A stretch of 28,796 nt of DNA from a virus. Within the stretch, counting starts at the first letter, position 1. Each line of letters begins with the position of its first letter. The translations under genes and the position numbers were made by a program. The stretch spans positions 1 to 28,796 of the IMG/VR virus record IMGVR_UViG_3300034198_008629. One strand, written 5' to 3'. Under the pieces are notes generated by a model. That model saw only the letters and a program-made list of their open reading frames with translations, did no database searches and was not told where the DNA came from. This document shows, piece after piece, positions 1 to 8,588 of the stretch.

Positions 1-754
1 CAGGTAAAATATATCCACCTTTTCTATATACAGGATTAGGAGATACTCTAGCATAATTAGTATTAGTAGGATATACCCAGCCACCATGTTCATGTGCTTG
101 AGGATTAGCTTGAATAGCTTTAAAAGTATCTTCCCAATGTGCAATTCTTTCATCACGCTGTGAAGGACTTCCTGCCCAATGGTAATTCAACCAAGCATCC
201 ATGGGCTTGTTAACATCTACTACTCCTTTGTCTTTAGCATTAGTAGCAATGTTAGAAAGTGCTAACATAGCTTGCTGATCTTTAGGTAAGTTCATTACAC
301 TAGCAGTAGGAACTTGCTCACCATCTTTAATTACAGTTCTACCTACAGTAGGTTTAATTTTTGGAAGAGGAACCGCACTAAGAGGACTAAGAATATCTTG
401 GTAATTCTGATATCTTTTTAAAGCGGTAGGCGCAGTAGTAGTTTCAATTTGAAAGTTACCTCTGCCTGGACCTCCTTTAGCTTGAGGAATATTTTTATCT
501 CCAGTTTCTACCTTAGCAATTTTTTGCATCATGTCTACTACTTGATCAGCAGTAGCATTAGGAAACCTATCAGGATATTGTTGAATAAGCATATTAGCCA
601 ACTTCCTAGTACCTCTGTACTCATCAGGAGCTATTCTATTCAACTGTTTATTAAACATCTTAGGATTTCTAGTAGCAAATTCCCTCATACGCTGAAGGTT
701 TTCTGAACTAAAATCTCCTGGAATTACTACGCTTGGTTTATAAGGTCTAGCCAT
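1..754 (-). CDS. N-terminal part of a virion protein with a lytic-transglycosylase-like domain (partial)
   Basis: The reading frame is open from an ATG at 754 to the left edge, giving 251 residues of a longer protein. The ATG overlaps the stop of the muzzle gene in a TAATG junction, so translation is probably coupled. Residues 75-105 contain 'KVETGD' followed by 'GGPGRGNFQIE', which resembles the catalytic-Glu and 'GLFQI' region of lysozyme/transglycosylase (SLT-like) folds. Later 'AWLNYHWAG' near residues 187-195 fits the aromatic-rich end of such domains. In crAss-like phages the genes next to the muzzle often encode large internal (cargo) proteins, and a peptidoglycan-degrading domain there would help DNA entry. 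The enzyme assignment is inference from short motifs; Glu83 is my candidate catalytic residue. The C-terminal part is outside the window, so total length and further domains are unknown. Confidence 0.62.
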   Translation of the reverse strand, partial: MARPYKPSVVIPGDFSSENLQRMREFATRNPKMFNKQLNRIAPDEYRGTRKLANMLIQQYPDRFPNATADQVVDMMQKIAKVETGDKNIPQAKGGPGRGNFQIETTTAPTALKRYQNYQDILSPLSAVPLPKIKPTVGRTVIKDGEQVPTASVMNLPKDQQAMLALSNIATNAKDKGVVDVNKPMDAWLNYHWAGSPSQRDERIAHWEDTFKAIQANPQAHEHGGWVYPTNTNYARVSPNPVYRKGGYILP

Positions 755-3700
755 TATCTTGCAGATTTACGGTAGTTAGTCTTGAAAGTATGAAGAATCA
801 ATCTTCTGTCATTCAAGTTATCATATTCAAGATCAACAATCAGATACTTATCACGCATGCGCTCTCCAAATACTTTATCTCCTAAAGCAGTTTGTGGAGA
901 TACTATAGTATAAGTACTTAACTCAGAAGTACTAAATACATTAGGAGAGGTACTAGAGTTATAAAGAACTCTGTTTCTAAGATTACTTATATTCCAAGTT
1001 CTCTCTTTACGTTTAGCAGTATCTTTACTATTGTCAATAGGAAGACTTTGGAAGTCACTGTTTTGATAGTCATCATAAAGCCTGATTCTATCAAAAGTGT
1101 CATCTACTATGTTAGCTCCAGTAGTAAGGTCAATTACTTCTGTGATCATCTCATAGTTATCAAATACCTTGGTTTCAGTAGGGTAAGGATTAACTATAAG
1201 CTTAAGAGTACTTTTAGCAGGAGTATAAGTTACAAGAGGATTGTTTATGTAGTCTACATAAAACACACCATGTCTACCTATATCATGTCTATAGATCTTA
1301 CTCTCATTAGTAGAATAATTAGGACTAAAGATACTTGTCTGATCGTTGATATATACAGTAGGAGTATATGAGTAGAAACTGGTATACCCGTCTATAAAGT
1401 CATTATAAGCTACTGTAAAAGATCTTGTTGTATAAGAGTATACAGTAAGAGTACTACCTATAGATATACTAGGATTAGTATTAAACTGAATAGTTACTGT
1501 GCCAGGAGGTATGATAGATGTAATAGTACCAGTGTAAGGAGTTGTACCATTGTTTACATAAGCCACTATGGTACTACCTGGTGTAGCCCAACCTGTAAGA
1601 TTTACAGTATTAATAGTATAAGTTCCAGTACTAGGATTAGATGTAACAGCTCCAGAAAAAGTAGTAGTCTGGTTTTTTACAGTATCTTTAAAAGTCATTA
1701 TGGCTTCATTATATCTGAAGTCATAAGTAGCTGTAATACCTCTATCAAGATAAGGATTGTCAGAAGTCTGAATAATACCATCAAGGTTATTATTCATGAA
1801 TGCGGCCATACCTTTAGCAACTGTGATTGCTACAGGAGATGCTCCAGACATCTTATACATATTCTTGGTATTCATATCAAACCAGAATATAGAGTCATGG
1901 CTTGAAGTAAATCCAAGTTGGTGTCTAGAACCAATTATCTTAGAGATGTATGTATAGTTTTCAAGAATACCGCCTGTACCAAGAATAATTTCAGATCCTG
2001 ACACATCAGGAGAAATGGCTCTTTCTTTTACAGAAAGTTGAACAACTCCTTTATTTTGGAATCCAATCAGAGTATTCTGATAAAGCATTAAGTTATTAAG
2101 TTCTCCCTGAGAAGTATCTACATCAATGTAATCTTCTGACTTAAATACTCCCCAAGAATCAGAAAGCTCTCCATTAGTTTTGATCTGAGATCTGTGTACT
2201 CTCACATCAAAAACACTTTGACTTACAAAAGGATCTGGCTTAGGAAAGAACTTTACAACATCATTATCTGATACATAACTGGTTTCTACATCAAAGTTTT
2301 CAGTCCATTCTGCAGTAGTATATGGTCCAGAACCCCCTGTAATATAACTAGGATAATCTGAATAAGTTAATGACTTATTAGGAGAGCATCTTACAGTAGT
2401 AGTATAACCATCATCTATTGCTCCAGCAGGTTTAGCATTTTGTTTTCTCCACTCAATAGGAAAAGAACATTCTACTGCAGTAAGATTAATTACATTCTTG
2501 GTATTATAATAAGTACTAATACCAAAGTTAGCCGCATCTCTTAACTGATCTGCATAGTCAAATAGAGTAACAAAAGTGTCACCACCAAATACCATACTAG
2601 TATTAACAGTAGTAGTACTATCTACTAACTGAACATGACCAGTAGAAATATACTCATTATAAGACCTTTGAGAATAAGTATTACCACCATATTGAATGGT
2701 AGTAGGTCTTCTGTAGTTGGCTATATAAATATTAGCTATACTTGAACTAATTCCATCTTTTACTAGAAGACTAGTATTAGAATCTAGGAAAGTACTTCCT
2801 GACCAAGACCAACCAGCATTAATACTAGTAGCTATGGTATCAAAATTAAAACTTCCGCCTGCAATACCTACAGCAAGTCTAGATCCGCCTACTCCTCCAA
2901 AACTTTGATTTAGAGAAACATATTGCTTATTTCTAATAGAAGCAGAAGTTATAGTAGCAGGGAAAGAGTAAGTCGTATAATTAACATTAGGACTACTCAT
3001 AGGTATTGTAGCAGAGATAGCTACAGGAGTACCTAAAGACTTAGGAGCATTAGCAGGTAAATAATGAGTAAACTGTTTAAGAAATACGCCATTAGCTGAT
3101 GTTGCTGTACCATCACTAGTAGCACCAAACAAAGTAGCTTGGTTAGTCTGGATTATATCAATCTGGTCATTAGTAACATAACCAGGAACAGAATCAAATA
3201 AAAACTCTGGAGAAGCTAACGTAGCAATATTGTTAGCCATATAAGTAGTTGAATTTACTCCATTTCCAGGAGTACTACTTTCTTGTGACCAAAAGAATCT
3301 ACTAGGAGTTGTATAATATGTAGCATCAGAAGTATTTGAATACATTACAGGATTCAAAATACCTTGACCTAAAATAGTCTTATCATTATCAGTTCTAGGA
3401 ACTCTTACAATAGAATATCCAGAGATCTGATCTCTAATAGAAGTTACATCTACAGTGAACTTAATACCAAGATTATTACCGTAATAATCTCTTTTAGAAC
3501 CAGTAAGAGTTGAAAAATCATTAGTGGTATTAGTAGTGCCATCATCCATACTAGTGATGGGGAATGCTAACAAACTTCTATTGCCGCTAGAATTAGTATA
3601 ATCAGGCATGAATACCTTAGGCATTCTAATGTCTGCTACCCAATGTACATAAGAAGGCTCTCCTCTCTTAGAAAAGAAAACAATACCAAACCTGTACATC

Positions 3701-5505
3701 TCATCTCTCATATAACCTTTCAATCCATAGTTTACAAATGGACTTGAAGAGTTACCATAAGCAAAACCTTGATTTACATTATCATATAATAATGTAGGAT
3801 CAAAGTTAAGACTGGTTACAGAAGATGTAGGTTTTACATAAGCATAAGGAGCTCTATGTATAGTAGGTAAGCCAAAAGGTCCTCCTAATTTACTATTATC
3901 TAAAGGAGTTCTGTAAGGAGCTGCAGCACTAACATCATTAAAAGAGTTCATCTTAATGAACTCATAAGTTACATTAGGACCTTGTCCTCCAAATGTAACA
4001 CCGTCAGCTTGATATAAATGGAAACTAGGAGCATCTGGAGCCTGAGCTGCAAGATTCTGAATAGCATCAGCATCTGTAGGAATACTCCAGTTAGGAGCAA
4101 TACCATTAATTATATATGAAGAACTACCTGTTAAATTAGCTGTTCTACCATTATTAGCTCCTGTAAATCTGTAAGCTCTGGCATCAAAGTCTACATCAAA
4201 ATCAGAATACTTTACATTTCCAAAAAACAACATGTTGTTCTTAGAAACCAGACTTTTTACAGTGTCAAAATTAACTTGATCAGCTAAGAATTCTTCAAGA
4301 CTTACTGGAATAGTAGTAACATTACCACTATAAGTAAACTGATATACTCCATTAGATGGGACAGGCTCACTAGGTAAAATAAATATATCTGGACTAGATG
4401 TAGCAGTTTCCCTATAAATAATAATAGGTTCTACTCTATCATATTCTAGATCCAGATTAAATAGTTTTCCTACAATAGACTTTTTAGCAGAAGCAGCGGC
4501 ATCTCTAGCTTCATAATTTTCATAATTAGTAGCAGACCCTTCTAATTCACTAATTACAGGAATAGGATTACTAGGTACTACATAATTACTTGAAGCTCCA
4601 GTAGTCTTAGTCAATCTAGCACTTACTTGATAGATACCAGTCTTAATATCTCCTCCAGCAAGAATAGCTGATACAGTAGCAACTACTTTAGAAAGATTAG
4701 AAGTGACTTGAAACTCTTCACTGACAAAAGCCATTGCATTAGGATCTGTAATATTCAAGACCCTAGGCACATTGTAGTTATCAGTCCAATATATCTTTTG
4801 AATATCTGGAGTCTCATAGTTTCCTACAACTCCTCCAGGATTAGGTATTGGATGAAATAAAGAGAAGTTAAGATATCCATTATGCAACAAAGTAATTACT
4901 GGAATATCTGTGTGCTTGTCATAAACAAGTTTCCAGATCTGTCCTACTTTGTTTACAGGAGTCTCATCTGAATTCTCAGTAGTAAATATAATAATCTGAT
5001 CCCTGATCATGCCCCAACCCATAATTTTGGGGAGGCTTACAAAAGGAATGTAACTGTTATTTACAATAGCATTAATAGCAATTACACTAATGTTAGAGTT
5101 AACTAACAAGTTATTTACAAGAGTACCATAAATAACTATGTTAGTACTAGTGTAAGCTACTGCAAGATTTCTGTTTGTAAACTGACTATCAGCTTGTAAA
5201 GCGGCTCCAAGTTGACTTAGGTTGCTTACAGTATATGGACCAGAAGTAAAAGTACCAGCAGCTGTGGTTACAGTTATTGATACTGGGTTAGCAGTATTAA
5301 TAATAGAACTTATCTGAACTACATTAGAGCAGGAGGGAATATCAATGAACCACTCATTACCTTTGATATTTCTCAAGGTACCAGTGGACAAACCTACATC
5401 AGTAACAAGACTGAGGTTTTCAGCATTGATATAAGTACCAGCTTTGAACACAGACTTTGATAAGTCCTTGTTCATGCCTTCCTGAAATGTATTGATATTC
5501 TCCAT
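754..5505 (-). CDS. Muzzle / tail stabilization protein, crAss-like
   Basis: This 1583-residue protein begins with 'NTFQEGMNKDLSKS' followed by 'YINAENLSLVTD' and 'STGTLRNIKGNE', the N-terminal pattern I associate with crAss-like stabilization (muzzle) proteins, in which 'F..GM..D', 'Y..A.N' and 'G....I.GN' recur. The family forms the outer end of the short tail and is rich in beta-propeller and beta-sandwich segments; the repeated short Gly/Ser/Thr strands here agree. It follows the tail tubular gene with a 5-base gap and overlaps the next gene by one base. Two stretches, about residues 70-140 and the region encoded at about 1430-1680, look like inserted Ig-like beta domains because they are richer in Thr, Ile and Val than their surroundings. 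There is no signal peptide or membrane segment. The virion role is quite sure; the exact position within the tail is inferred from the family. Confidence 0.82.
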   Translation of the reverse strand: MENINTFQEGMNKDLSKSVFKAGTYINAENLSLVTDVGLSTGTLRNIKGNEWFIDIPSCSNVVQISSIINTANPVSITVTTAAGTFTSGPYTVSNLSQLGAALQADSQFTNRNLAVAYTSTNIVIYGTLVNNLLVNSNISVIAINAIVNNSYIPFVSLPKIMGWGMIRDQIIIFTTENSDETPVNKVGQIWKLVYDKHTDIPVITLLHNGYLNFSLFHPIPNPGGVVGNYETPDIQKIYWTDNYNVPRVLNITDPNAMAFVSEEFQVTSNLSKVVATVSAILAGGDIKTGIYQVSARLTKTTGASSNYVVPSNPIPVISELEGSATNYENYEARDAAASAKKSIVGKLFNLDLEYDRVEPIIIYRETATSSPDIFILPSEPVPSNGVYQFTYSGNVTTIPVSLEEFLADQVNFDTVKSLVSKNNMLFFGNVKYSDFDVDFDARAYRFTGANNGRTANLTGSSSYIINGIAPNWSIPTDADAIQNLAAQAPDAPSFHLYQADGVTFGGQGPNVTYEFIKMNSFNDVSAAAPYRTPLDNSKLGGPFGLPTIHRAPYAYVKPTSSVTSLNFDPTLLYDNVNQGFAYGNSSSPFVNYGLKGYMRDEMYRFGIVFFSKRGEPSYVHWVADIRMPKVFMPDYTNSSGNRSLLAFPITSMDDGTTNTTNDFSTLTGSKRDYYGNNLGIKFTVDVTSIRDQISGYSIVRVPRTDNDKTILGQGILNPVMYSNTSDATYYTTPSRFFWSQESSTPGNGVNSTTYMANNIATLASPEFLFDSVPGYVTNDQIDIIQTNQATLFGATSDGTATSANGVFLKQFTHYLPANAPKSLGTPVAISATIPMSSPNVNYTTYSFPATITSASIRNKQYVSLNQSFGGVGGSRLAVGIAGGSFNFDTIATSINAGWSWSGSTFLDSNTSLLVKDGISSSIANIYIANYRRPTTIQYGGNTYSQRSYNEYISTGHVQLVDSTTTVNTSMVFGGDTFVTLFDYADQLRDAANFGISTYYNTKNVINLTAVECSFPIEWRKQNAKPAGAIDDGYTTTVRCSPNKSLTYSDYPSYITGGSGPYTTAEWTENFDVETSYVSDNDVVKFFPKPDPFVSQSVFDVRVHRSQIKTNGELSDSWGVFKSEDYIDVDTSQGELNNLMLYQNTLIGFQNKGVVQLSVKERAISPDVSGSEIILGTGGILENYTYISKIIGSRHQLGFTSSHDSIFWFDMNTKNMYKMSGASPVAITVAKGMAAFMNNNLDGIIQTSDNPYLDRGITATYDFRYNEAIMTFKDTVKNQTTTFSGAVTSNPSTGTYTINTVNLTGWATPGSTIVAYVNNGTTPYTGTITSIIPPGTVTIQFNTNPSISIGSTLTVYSYTTRSFTVAYNDFIDGYTSFYSYTPTVYINDQTSIFSPNYSTNESKIYRHDIGRHGVFYVDYINNPLVTYTPAKSTLKLIVNPYPTETKVFDNYEMITEVIDLTTGANIVDDTFDRIRLYDDYQNSDFQSLPIDNSKDTAKRKERTWNISNLRNRVLYNSSTSPNVFSTSELSTYTIVSPQTALGDKVFGERMRDKYLIVDLEYDNLNDRRLILHTFKTNYRKSAR

Positions 5506-5510
5506 AGTTA

Positions 5511-6323
5511 TTATCTGAATCTACGGGATTCTTGTACTCCAAGGTCTTTATAGAAGTGAGTTCTAGCATTAAACTTAGGAATAAGTCTGATGAGACTATC
5601 CTTCATGCTATCCATTTGATAGTCATCAGGTATCTTAAGTTCACTGGCAGCGCTAGAAATAGCCCAGTTCTTATTATCTCTAGATTCTCTATATACTGCA
5701 TCAGACAGAGCACCTTGTCTCCACTGAATGTAATCATGCTTCCAAATCAAAAAGTCTGTAACAGCTCTCTTGAATTTAGCAGTGTCAGGTATCATTACAT
5801 AACCCTGATTATCAATAGGATAAGCATAGTAAGCTATACAAGCTTTACCTTCCTTGATATTAAACTGAATACACTCATCATAAACACTGAAAGTGATATC
5901 TTGCAAAACTGCAGGAGTATTTGGATTAACAGTAGACTGAGGAGAGAATTCATTTCCAAACTGGTCTCTGAAAAGATCCAACATATTAGCATCAGTATTT
6001 TCTATATCACAGCAATCACCATCCATAAGGTGGTGAAAACTGTTTGTAGCCCATCTTACAGGGTTACCATTTACTGCAATACCACCTGGCATGAAAGATA
6101 CAAAGTCACATGGCAGTGGAACTTTGTAGTTAGTAAACTCGTAATCAGGATCTTGTTTATGTCCAATCACCTTAGGGATATACTGCAAAGGATATTTGAT
6201 TAGGTCAAAAATCTCTGCAGTCCAGAGCTTGACTTCATCCTCAGTTACAAAGTCTTGAGATCTGGTATCAATGTAGAATTTTTCTACAGCTTCCCTAGCA
6301 CTTACAAGTTTAGTTACTATCAT
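5511..6323 (-). CDS. Tail tubular / ring protein of the crAss-like tail
   Basis: The 270-residue product has the layout I know from crAss-like tail tubular proteins: a helical N-terminus with 'VTEDEVKLWTAEIFDLI', a 'NYKVPLPCDF' turn, a beta-rich middle, then 'GKACIAYYAYPIDNQGY' with 'MIPD', and a helical C-terminus with 'RESRDNKNWAISSAASELK' and 'DSLIRLIPKFNARTHFY'. Such proteins are adaptor-like (P22 gp4-type) subunits forming rings between portal and tail tip. The ATG overlaps the TGA of the IHF-like gene (ATGA), and the muzzle gene follows after 5 bases, so the three are likely translated together. Assignment to a specific numbered ring of the crAss001 tail cannot be made by eye. Confidence 0.8.
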   Translation of the reverse strand: MIVTKLVSAREAVEKFYIDTRSQDFVTEDEVKLWTAEIFDLIKYPLQYIPKVIGHKQDPDYEFTNYKVPLPCDFVSFMPGGIAVNGNPVRWATNSFHHLMDGDCCDIENTDANMLDLFRDQFGNEFSPQSTVNPNTPAVLQDITFSVYDECIQFNIKEGKACIAYYAYPIDNQGYVMIPDTAKFKRAVTDFLIWKHDYIQWRQGALSDAVYRESRDNKNWAISSAASELKIPDDYQMDSMKDSLIRLIPKFNARTHFYKDLGVQESRRFR

Positions 6324-6853
6324 GATGTTTCAAAAAAGTCTAATGTTAAATCAGTAGTTAATCTTTTAGCAAGCTCTCTTTTGTTCTGCCTAGTAGGTTT
6401 GAACATATAAGCTCTTGCAAACTTAAATCCTAAAGGTCTTTTCCACCCAAATCTATAAGAGCAATAACTTCTATGCTCATTCAAATGGTAGACTATCATA
6501 CCCTTCTCCTTAGAAGTCTTATAGTCTATTTTCAAACCACCGGGGGTGTTTGAGAGTTTCTCAAAGTCCATTCTCCGCTTAGTCACATTTAAAATACCCA
6601 TAGGAGTAATAGGTATTCCATCTGGGTTTTTAAGAAGTTCTTCAGCTAGAAGCTTAAAGTACTCTTTTATTATCTTGTAATAGGTCTGTTCATCTACTAT
6701 CAGACCTGTGCTTGCTTGACTGTACTTAGAAGTAAAAGTCTTAAATGTGACAGTCTCTTTATAATACTTATAAAAATCCTTTATGCCGTAGTCAGTTTTT
6801 ACTTTAGATTTCCCCCTCTTCCCAACACAAAACTTACTGAAATCTATTGACAT
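6320..6853 (-). CDS. IHF-like ring protein of crAss-like phages
   Basis: This 177-residue basic protein carries the conserved block 'KGMIVYHLNEHRSYCSYRFGW' in two overlapping parts at about residues 118-137, then 'FKPTRQNKRELAKRL' at 151-165. A 'YHLNEH...YRF.W' core with a following 'R.NKR.LA' helix is, as I recall it, characteristic of the IHF-like proteins encoded next to the tail genes of crAss-like phages. The fold resembles the DNA-binding bacterial HU/IHF family, but in crAss001 the relative is a structural ring subunit, so a virion role is more likely than transcription control. The N-terminal 50 residues are Lys- and Tyr-rich. The gene starts 5 bases after the stop of the upstream ring protein and shares ATGA with the downstream one. 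It is one of the strongest taxonomic markers in the window. Confidence 0.85.
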   Translation of the reverse strand: MSIDFSKFCVGKRGKSKVKTDYGIKDFYKYYKETVTFKTFTSKYSQASTGLIVDEQTYYKIIKEYFKLLAEELLKNPDGIPITPMGILNVTKRRMDFEKLSNTPGGLKIDYKTSKEKGMIVYHLNEHRSYCSYRFGWKRPLGFKFARAYMFKPTRQNKRELAKRLTTDLTLDFFETS

Positions 6854-6858
6854 GTTTA

Positions 6859-7539
6859 CTATACTTTAGCTTGTACTTTAGAGTCACTATCTCCCTCCTT
6901 ATCTTCCCCACTCTGTCTCATCTTCATAAGATCTTCCAAGACAATCTGTTTAAGCTGAGGAATCATGTGAGCGCCGATAGGATATTCATTATCAGGATTA
7001 TAACAAGTAGCTGTAGAACAACTAGGAATAGCAGCAAGATCCATAGGATCTTCAAATACTCCAGTGACTGCAATCTTCTTAACACCTGGATTATTAAGAA
7101 CATAAACATATCTGTCTTTAATAAACCATTTAACAGTACCTTTAGTCCACTTAGAAATACCTGCCCATTGTACTTGAGCTAATGACACATGATTCCAAGA
7201 GGGGCCAGTGATATCTACACCAGCAACTCTTGAAATCAGGTCTTTTTGGTAAATCTCAATTGGTCTTGGGATCTGGATGTTAGTCCTATAGATCTCACAA
7301 GGAGCAGTAATGCCACAACATTCTGAAGCATTAACTTTACTTATATCTAGACAGGGTAAGGTCTGTAATACATTATCTGACAAAGATCTGCCTTTAGCTT
7401 GATCCTGCCTAATCAACATTGCTCTAACAGTAGAGATCTTAAAATATACTTGGTCCAAAGAAAGTTCACTATCATCAGAGATACGTGAGGTACCTTCAAT
7501 GTTACCAATTATATCATAAGCTATTTCATTCAGCGTCAT
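6859..7539 (-). CDS. Conserved ring / structural protein of the crAss-like tail module
   Basis: The 226-residue protein matches a family located beside the IHF-like gene in crAss-like genomes. Visible hallmarks are an N-terminal helical part with 'DQVYFKISTVRAMLIRQD', a Cys pair at 'SECCGITAPCEIYRT', 'IQIPRPIEIY', 'LISRVAGVDI', a turn with 'VQWAGISKWTKGTVKWFIKD', and 'KKIAVTGVFEDP', after which it becomes acidic and Lys-rich. The 'V.GVFEDP' motif is typical of the family. It probably forms part of the stacked rings joining portal and muzzle. Translation ends with TAG immediately followed by TAA, a tandem stop. The first 14 bases overlap the end of the small coiled-coil ORF upstream. The C-terminal 'SGEDKEGDSDSKVQ' tail is probably disordered. 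Confidence 0.78.
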   Translation of the reverse strand: MTLNEIAYDIIGNIEGTSRISDDSELSLDQVYFKISTVRAMLIRQDQAKGRSLSDNVLQTLPCLDISKVNASECCGITAPCEIYRTNIQIPRPIEIYQKDLISRVAGVDITGPSWNHVSLAQVQWAGISKWTKGTVKWFIKDRYVYVLNNPGVKKIAVTGVFEDPMDLAAIPSCSTATCYNPDNEYPIGAHMIPQLKQIVLEDLMKMRQSGEDKEGDSDSKVQAKV

Positions 7540-7720
7540 GGTCTTCAGATGAATTTAATTGTGATCTCTCTTCTCTTAGAGAATTTATTTTTTCTTCTTG
7601 ATTTATTATGCTCATTGCAAAGCCCCTCAAGCGCTCTTTCAGTTCTCTTCCTTTTTTTCTTAAAGGCTTCTTGCTGCCTTTTAAGCTTCTTGATCTGCTC
7701 TGTAAGCCTCTTGATTTCAT
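7526..7720 (-). CDS. Small basic coiled-coil ORF, possibly frameshifted
   Basis: This reading frame encodes 64 residues. Its ATG overlaps the TGA of the exonuclease gene (ATGA), and its end overlaps the next ring-protein gene by 14 bases. The C-terminal two thirds (from 'GRELKERLRGF' through 'NQEEKINSLREERSQL') looks like a good amphipathic coiled coil, but the first 23 residues are only a Ser/Arg/Lys-rich string. A second overlapping frame starting at ATG 7724 gives a much better heptad N-terminus, 'MDEIKRLTEQIKKLKRQQ', but then turns poor after a run of seven A (7642-7648 on the complement). Removing one A joins both good halves into a continuous protein of about 65 residues. Function is unknown; a scaffolding or tail-assembly helper is only a guess. 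Confidence 0.5.
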   Translation of the reverse strand: MKSRGLQSRSRSLKGSKKPLRKKGRELKERLRGFAMSIINQEEKINSLREERSQLNSSEDHDAE

Positions 7721-8487
7721 CCATTCTTTTTGGCTGCTATAGCCTTATCATGTTTAGTCTCTGAGATAGAGAAGTACTTACCGCAATCTCTACATTGCAT
7801 AGTAACTGCTCTAGATCCAGCTGCAGATATTCTGTATTTGTTTATTACAGTATGCTCACTTAAACATTCAGGACAAGTGACTGCATCTCTATCAAACATA
7901 ACAGCTGCATTGGTTTTAGGAGGAATGTAAGGATTGATTTTCTGGAAAATCTTTTCAAGCAGAAGTACATCTTGCTTGCAATAATCCACCATCTTATTCA
8001 AAGCCTTTTTACTGTTCTTAAGAACAATATCTTTCCAAAGAGAAAACCCACCAGTTTCCATCTTCTCACCAAGACCTAAATACTTGCCAATGTAATCCAG
8101 CTTATTTGAGTTAAATTTAAATTTACCTCTAGCTGCCTTAAGAGTATCTATACTCTTGATATCATGAGTCATTGAAATCCCATGATATATACATCTTGTT
8201 CTGACCCACTTGATATCAAACCTATCAGAGTTGTGGCCAATCACTTCATCTGCTGTATTAATAATCTCAGCAAACTTTTGTAACATCTTCTTATCATCCC
8301 CTTTATTCCAGGTCAGATGATATACTTTATCATTCCCTTCAAACTTGTAACAGATACAGATTATGGCTCTCTCTTGAATAATGTTGTCATAATCTATCCT
8401 TACGTCATACCCTACATTCCAAGAAAAAACTAGATTTGGACTTGTCTCAATGTCAAAAAATAGCCTCTTGAATTTCCTTCCCGTCAT
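7717..8487 (-). CDS. RNase H-fold (DnaQ/YprB-like) 3'-5' exonuclease with C-terminal zinc ribbon
   Basis: The 256-residue protein shows the three exonuclease motifs in order: 'FFDIETS' with Asp12 and Glu14 (ExoI), 'IGHNSDRFDIKW' with Asn86 and Asp91 (ExoII), and 'YCKQDVLLLE' with Tyr169 and Asp173 (ExoIII, DEDDy type). These residues bind two metal ions that cleave a phosphodiester bond. The block 'FNSNKLDYIGKYLGLG' fits the YprB/RNase_H_2 branch rather than a polymerase proofreading subunit. Residues 205-235 hold CPEC and CRDC, a four-Cys zinc ribbon that may guide substrate binding. It sits at the head of the tail-gene block after a 101-base gap, an unusual place for a nuclease. It could act in DNA replication, end processing or host nucleic-acid breakdown; the substrate (DNA or RNA) cannot be told. 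Confidence 0.85.
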   Translation of the reverse strand: MTGRKFKRLFFDIETSPNLVFSWNVGYDVRIDYDNIIQERAIICICYKFEGNDKVYHLTWNKGDDKKMLQKFAEIINTADEVIGHNSDRFDIKWVRTRCIYHGISMTHDIKSIDTLKAARGKFKFNSNKLDYIGKYLGLGEKMETGGFSLWKDIVLKNSKKALNKMVDYCKQDVLLLEKIFQKINPYIPPKTNAAVMFDRDAVTCPECLSEHTVINKYRISAAGSRAVTMQCRDCGKYFSISETKHDKAIAAKKNG

Positions 8488-8552
8488 ATCTTTTAGTTAG
8501 AGGCCTATTAAAACCTTACGGGGTTAAGAATAGGATGTATATACGGGATGTA

Positions 8553-8581
8553 AGTATAAACAAAATAATTGGAATATGCAA
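8553..8581 (-). promoter_or_regulatory. Weak promoter-like sequence upstream of the exonuclease and tail genes
   Basis: The 101 bases between the spanin stop and the exonuclease ATG form one of the two largest gaps in the window. On the minus strand TTGCAT and TATACT stand 17 bases apart, which is the spacing of a sigma70-type promoter, though the -35 box matches only half of TTGACA. Just downstream, TACATCC occurs twice, 13 bases apart (complement of 8533-8539 and 8546-8552). No full Bacteroidota-type TAnnTTTG element is present. It may be a start site for the tail module or simply AT-rich spacer. Confidence 0.25.
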
Positions 8582-8588
8582 GAAAAAT

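Noticed and set aside
449-706. Plus-strand ORF of 85 codons and several similar plus-strand ORFs across the window (for example 5532-6203, 19717-20214, 15702-16349)
   Set aside because: They lie opposite strongly coding minus-strand genes, have low-complexity Ser/Ile/Arg-rich translations and show no family features.
6320-6853. IHF-like protein as a DNA-binding regulator or host-factor mimic
   Set aside because: Its place in the tail block and the known structural role of the crAss001 relative make a ring subunit much more likely.
8505-8530. Short inverted repeat (AACC/GGTT) as terminator after the lysis genes
   Set aside because: The stem has only four base pairs and no U-run, too weak to support.
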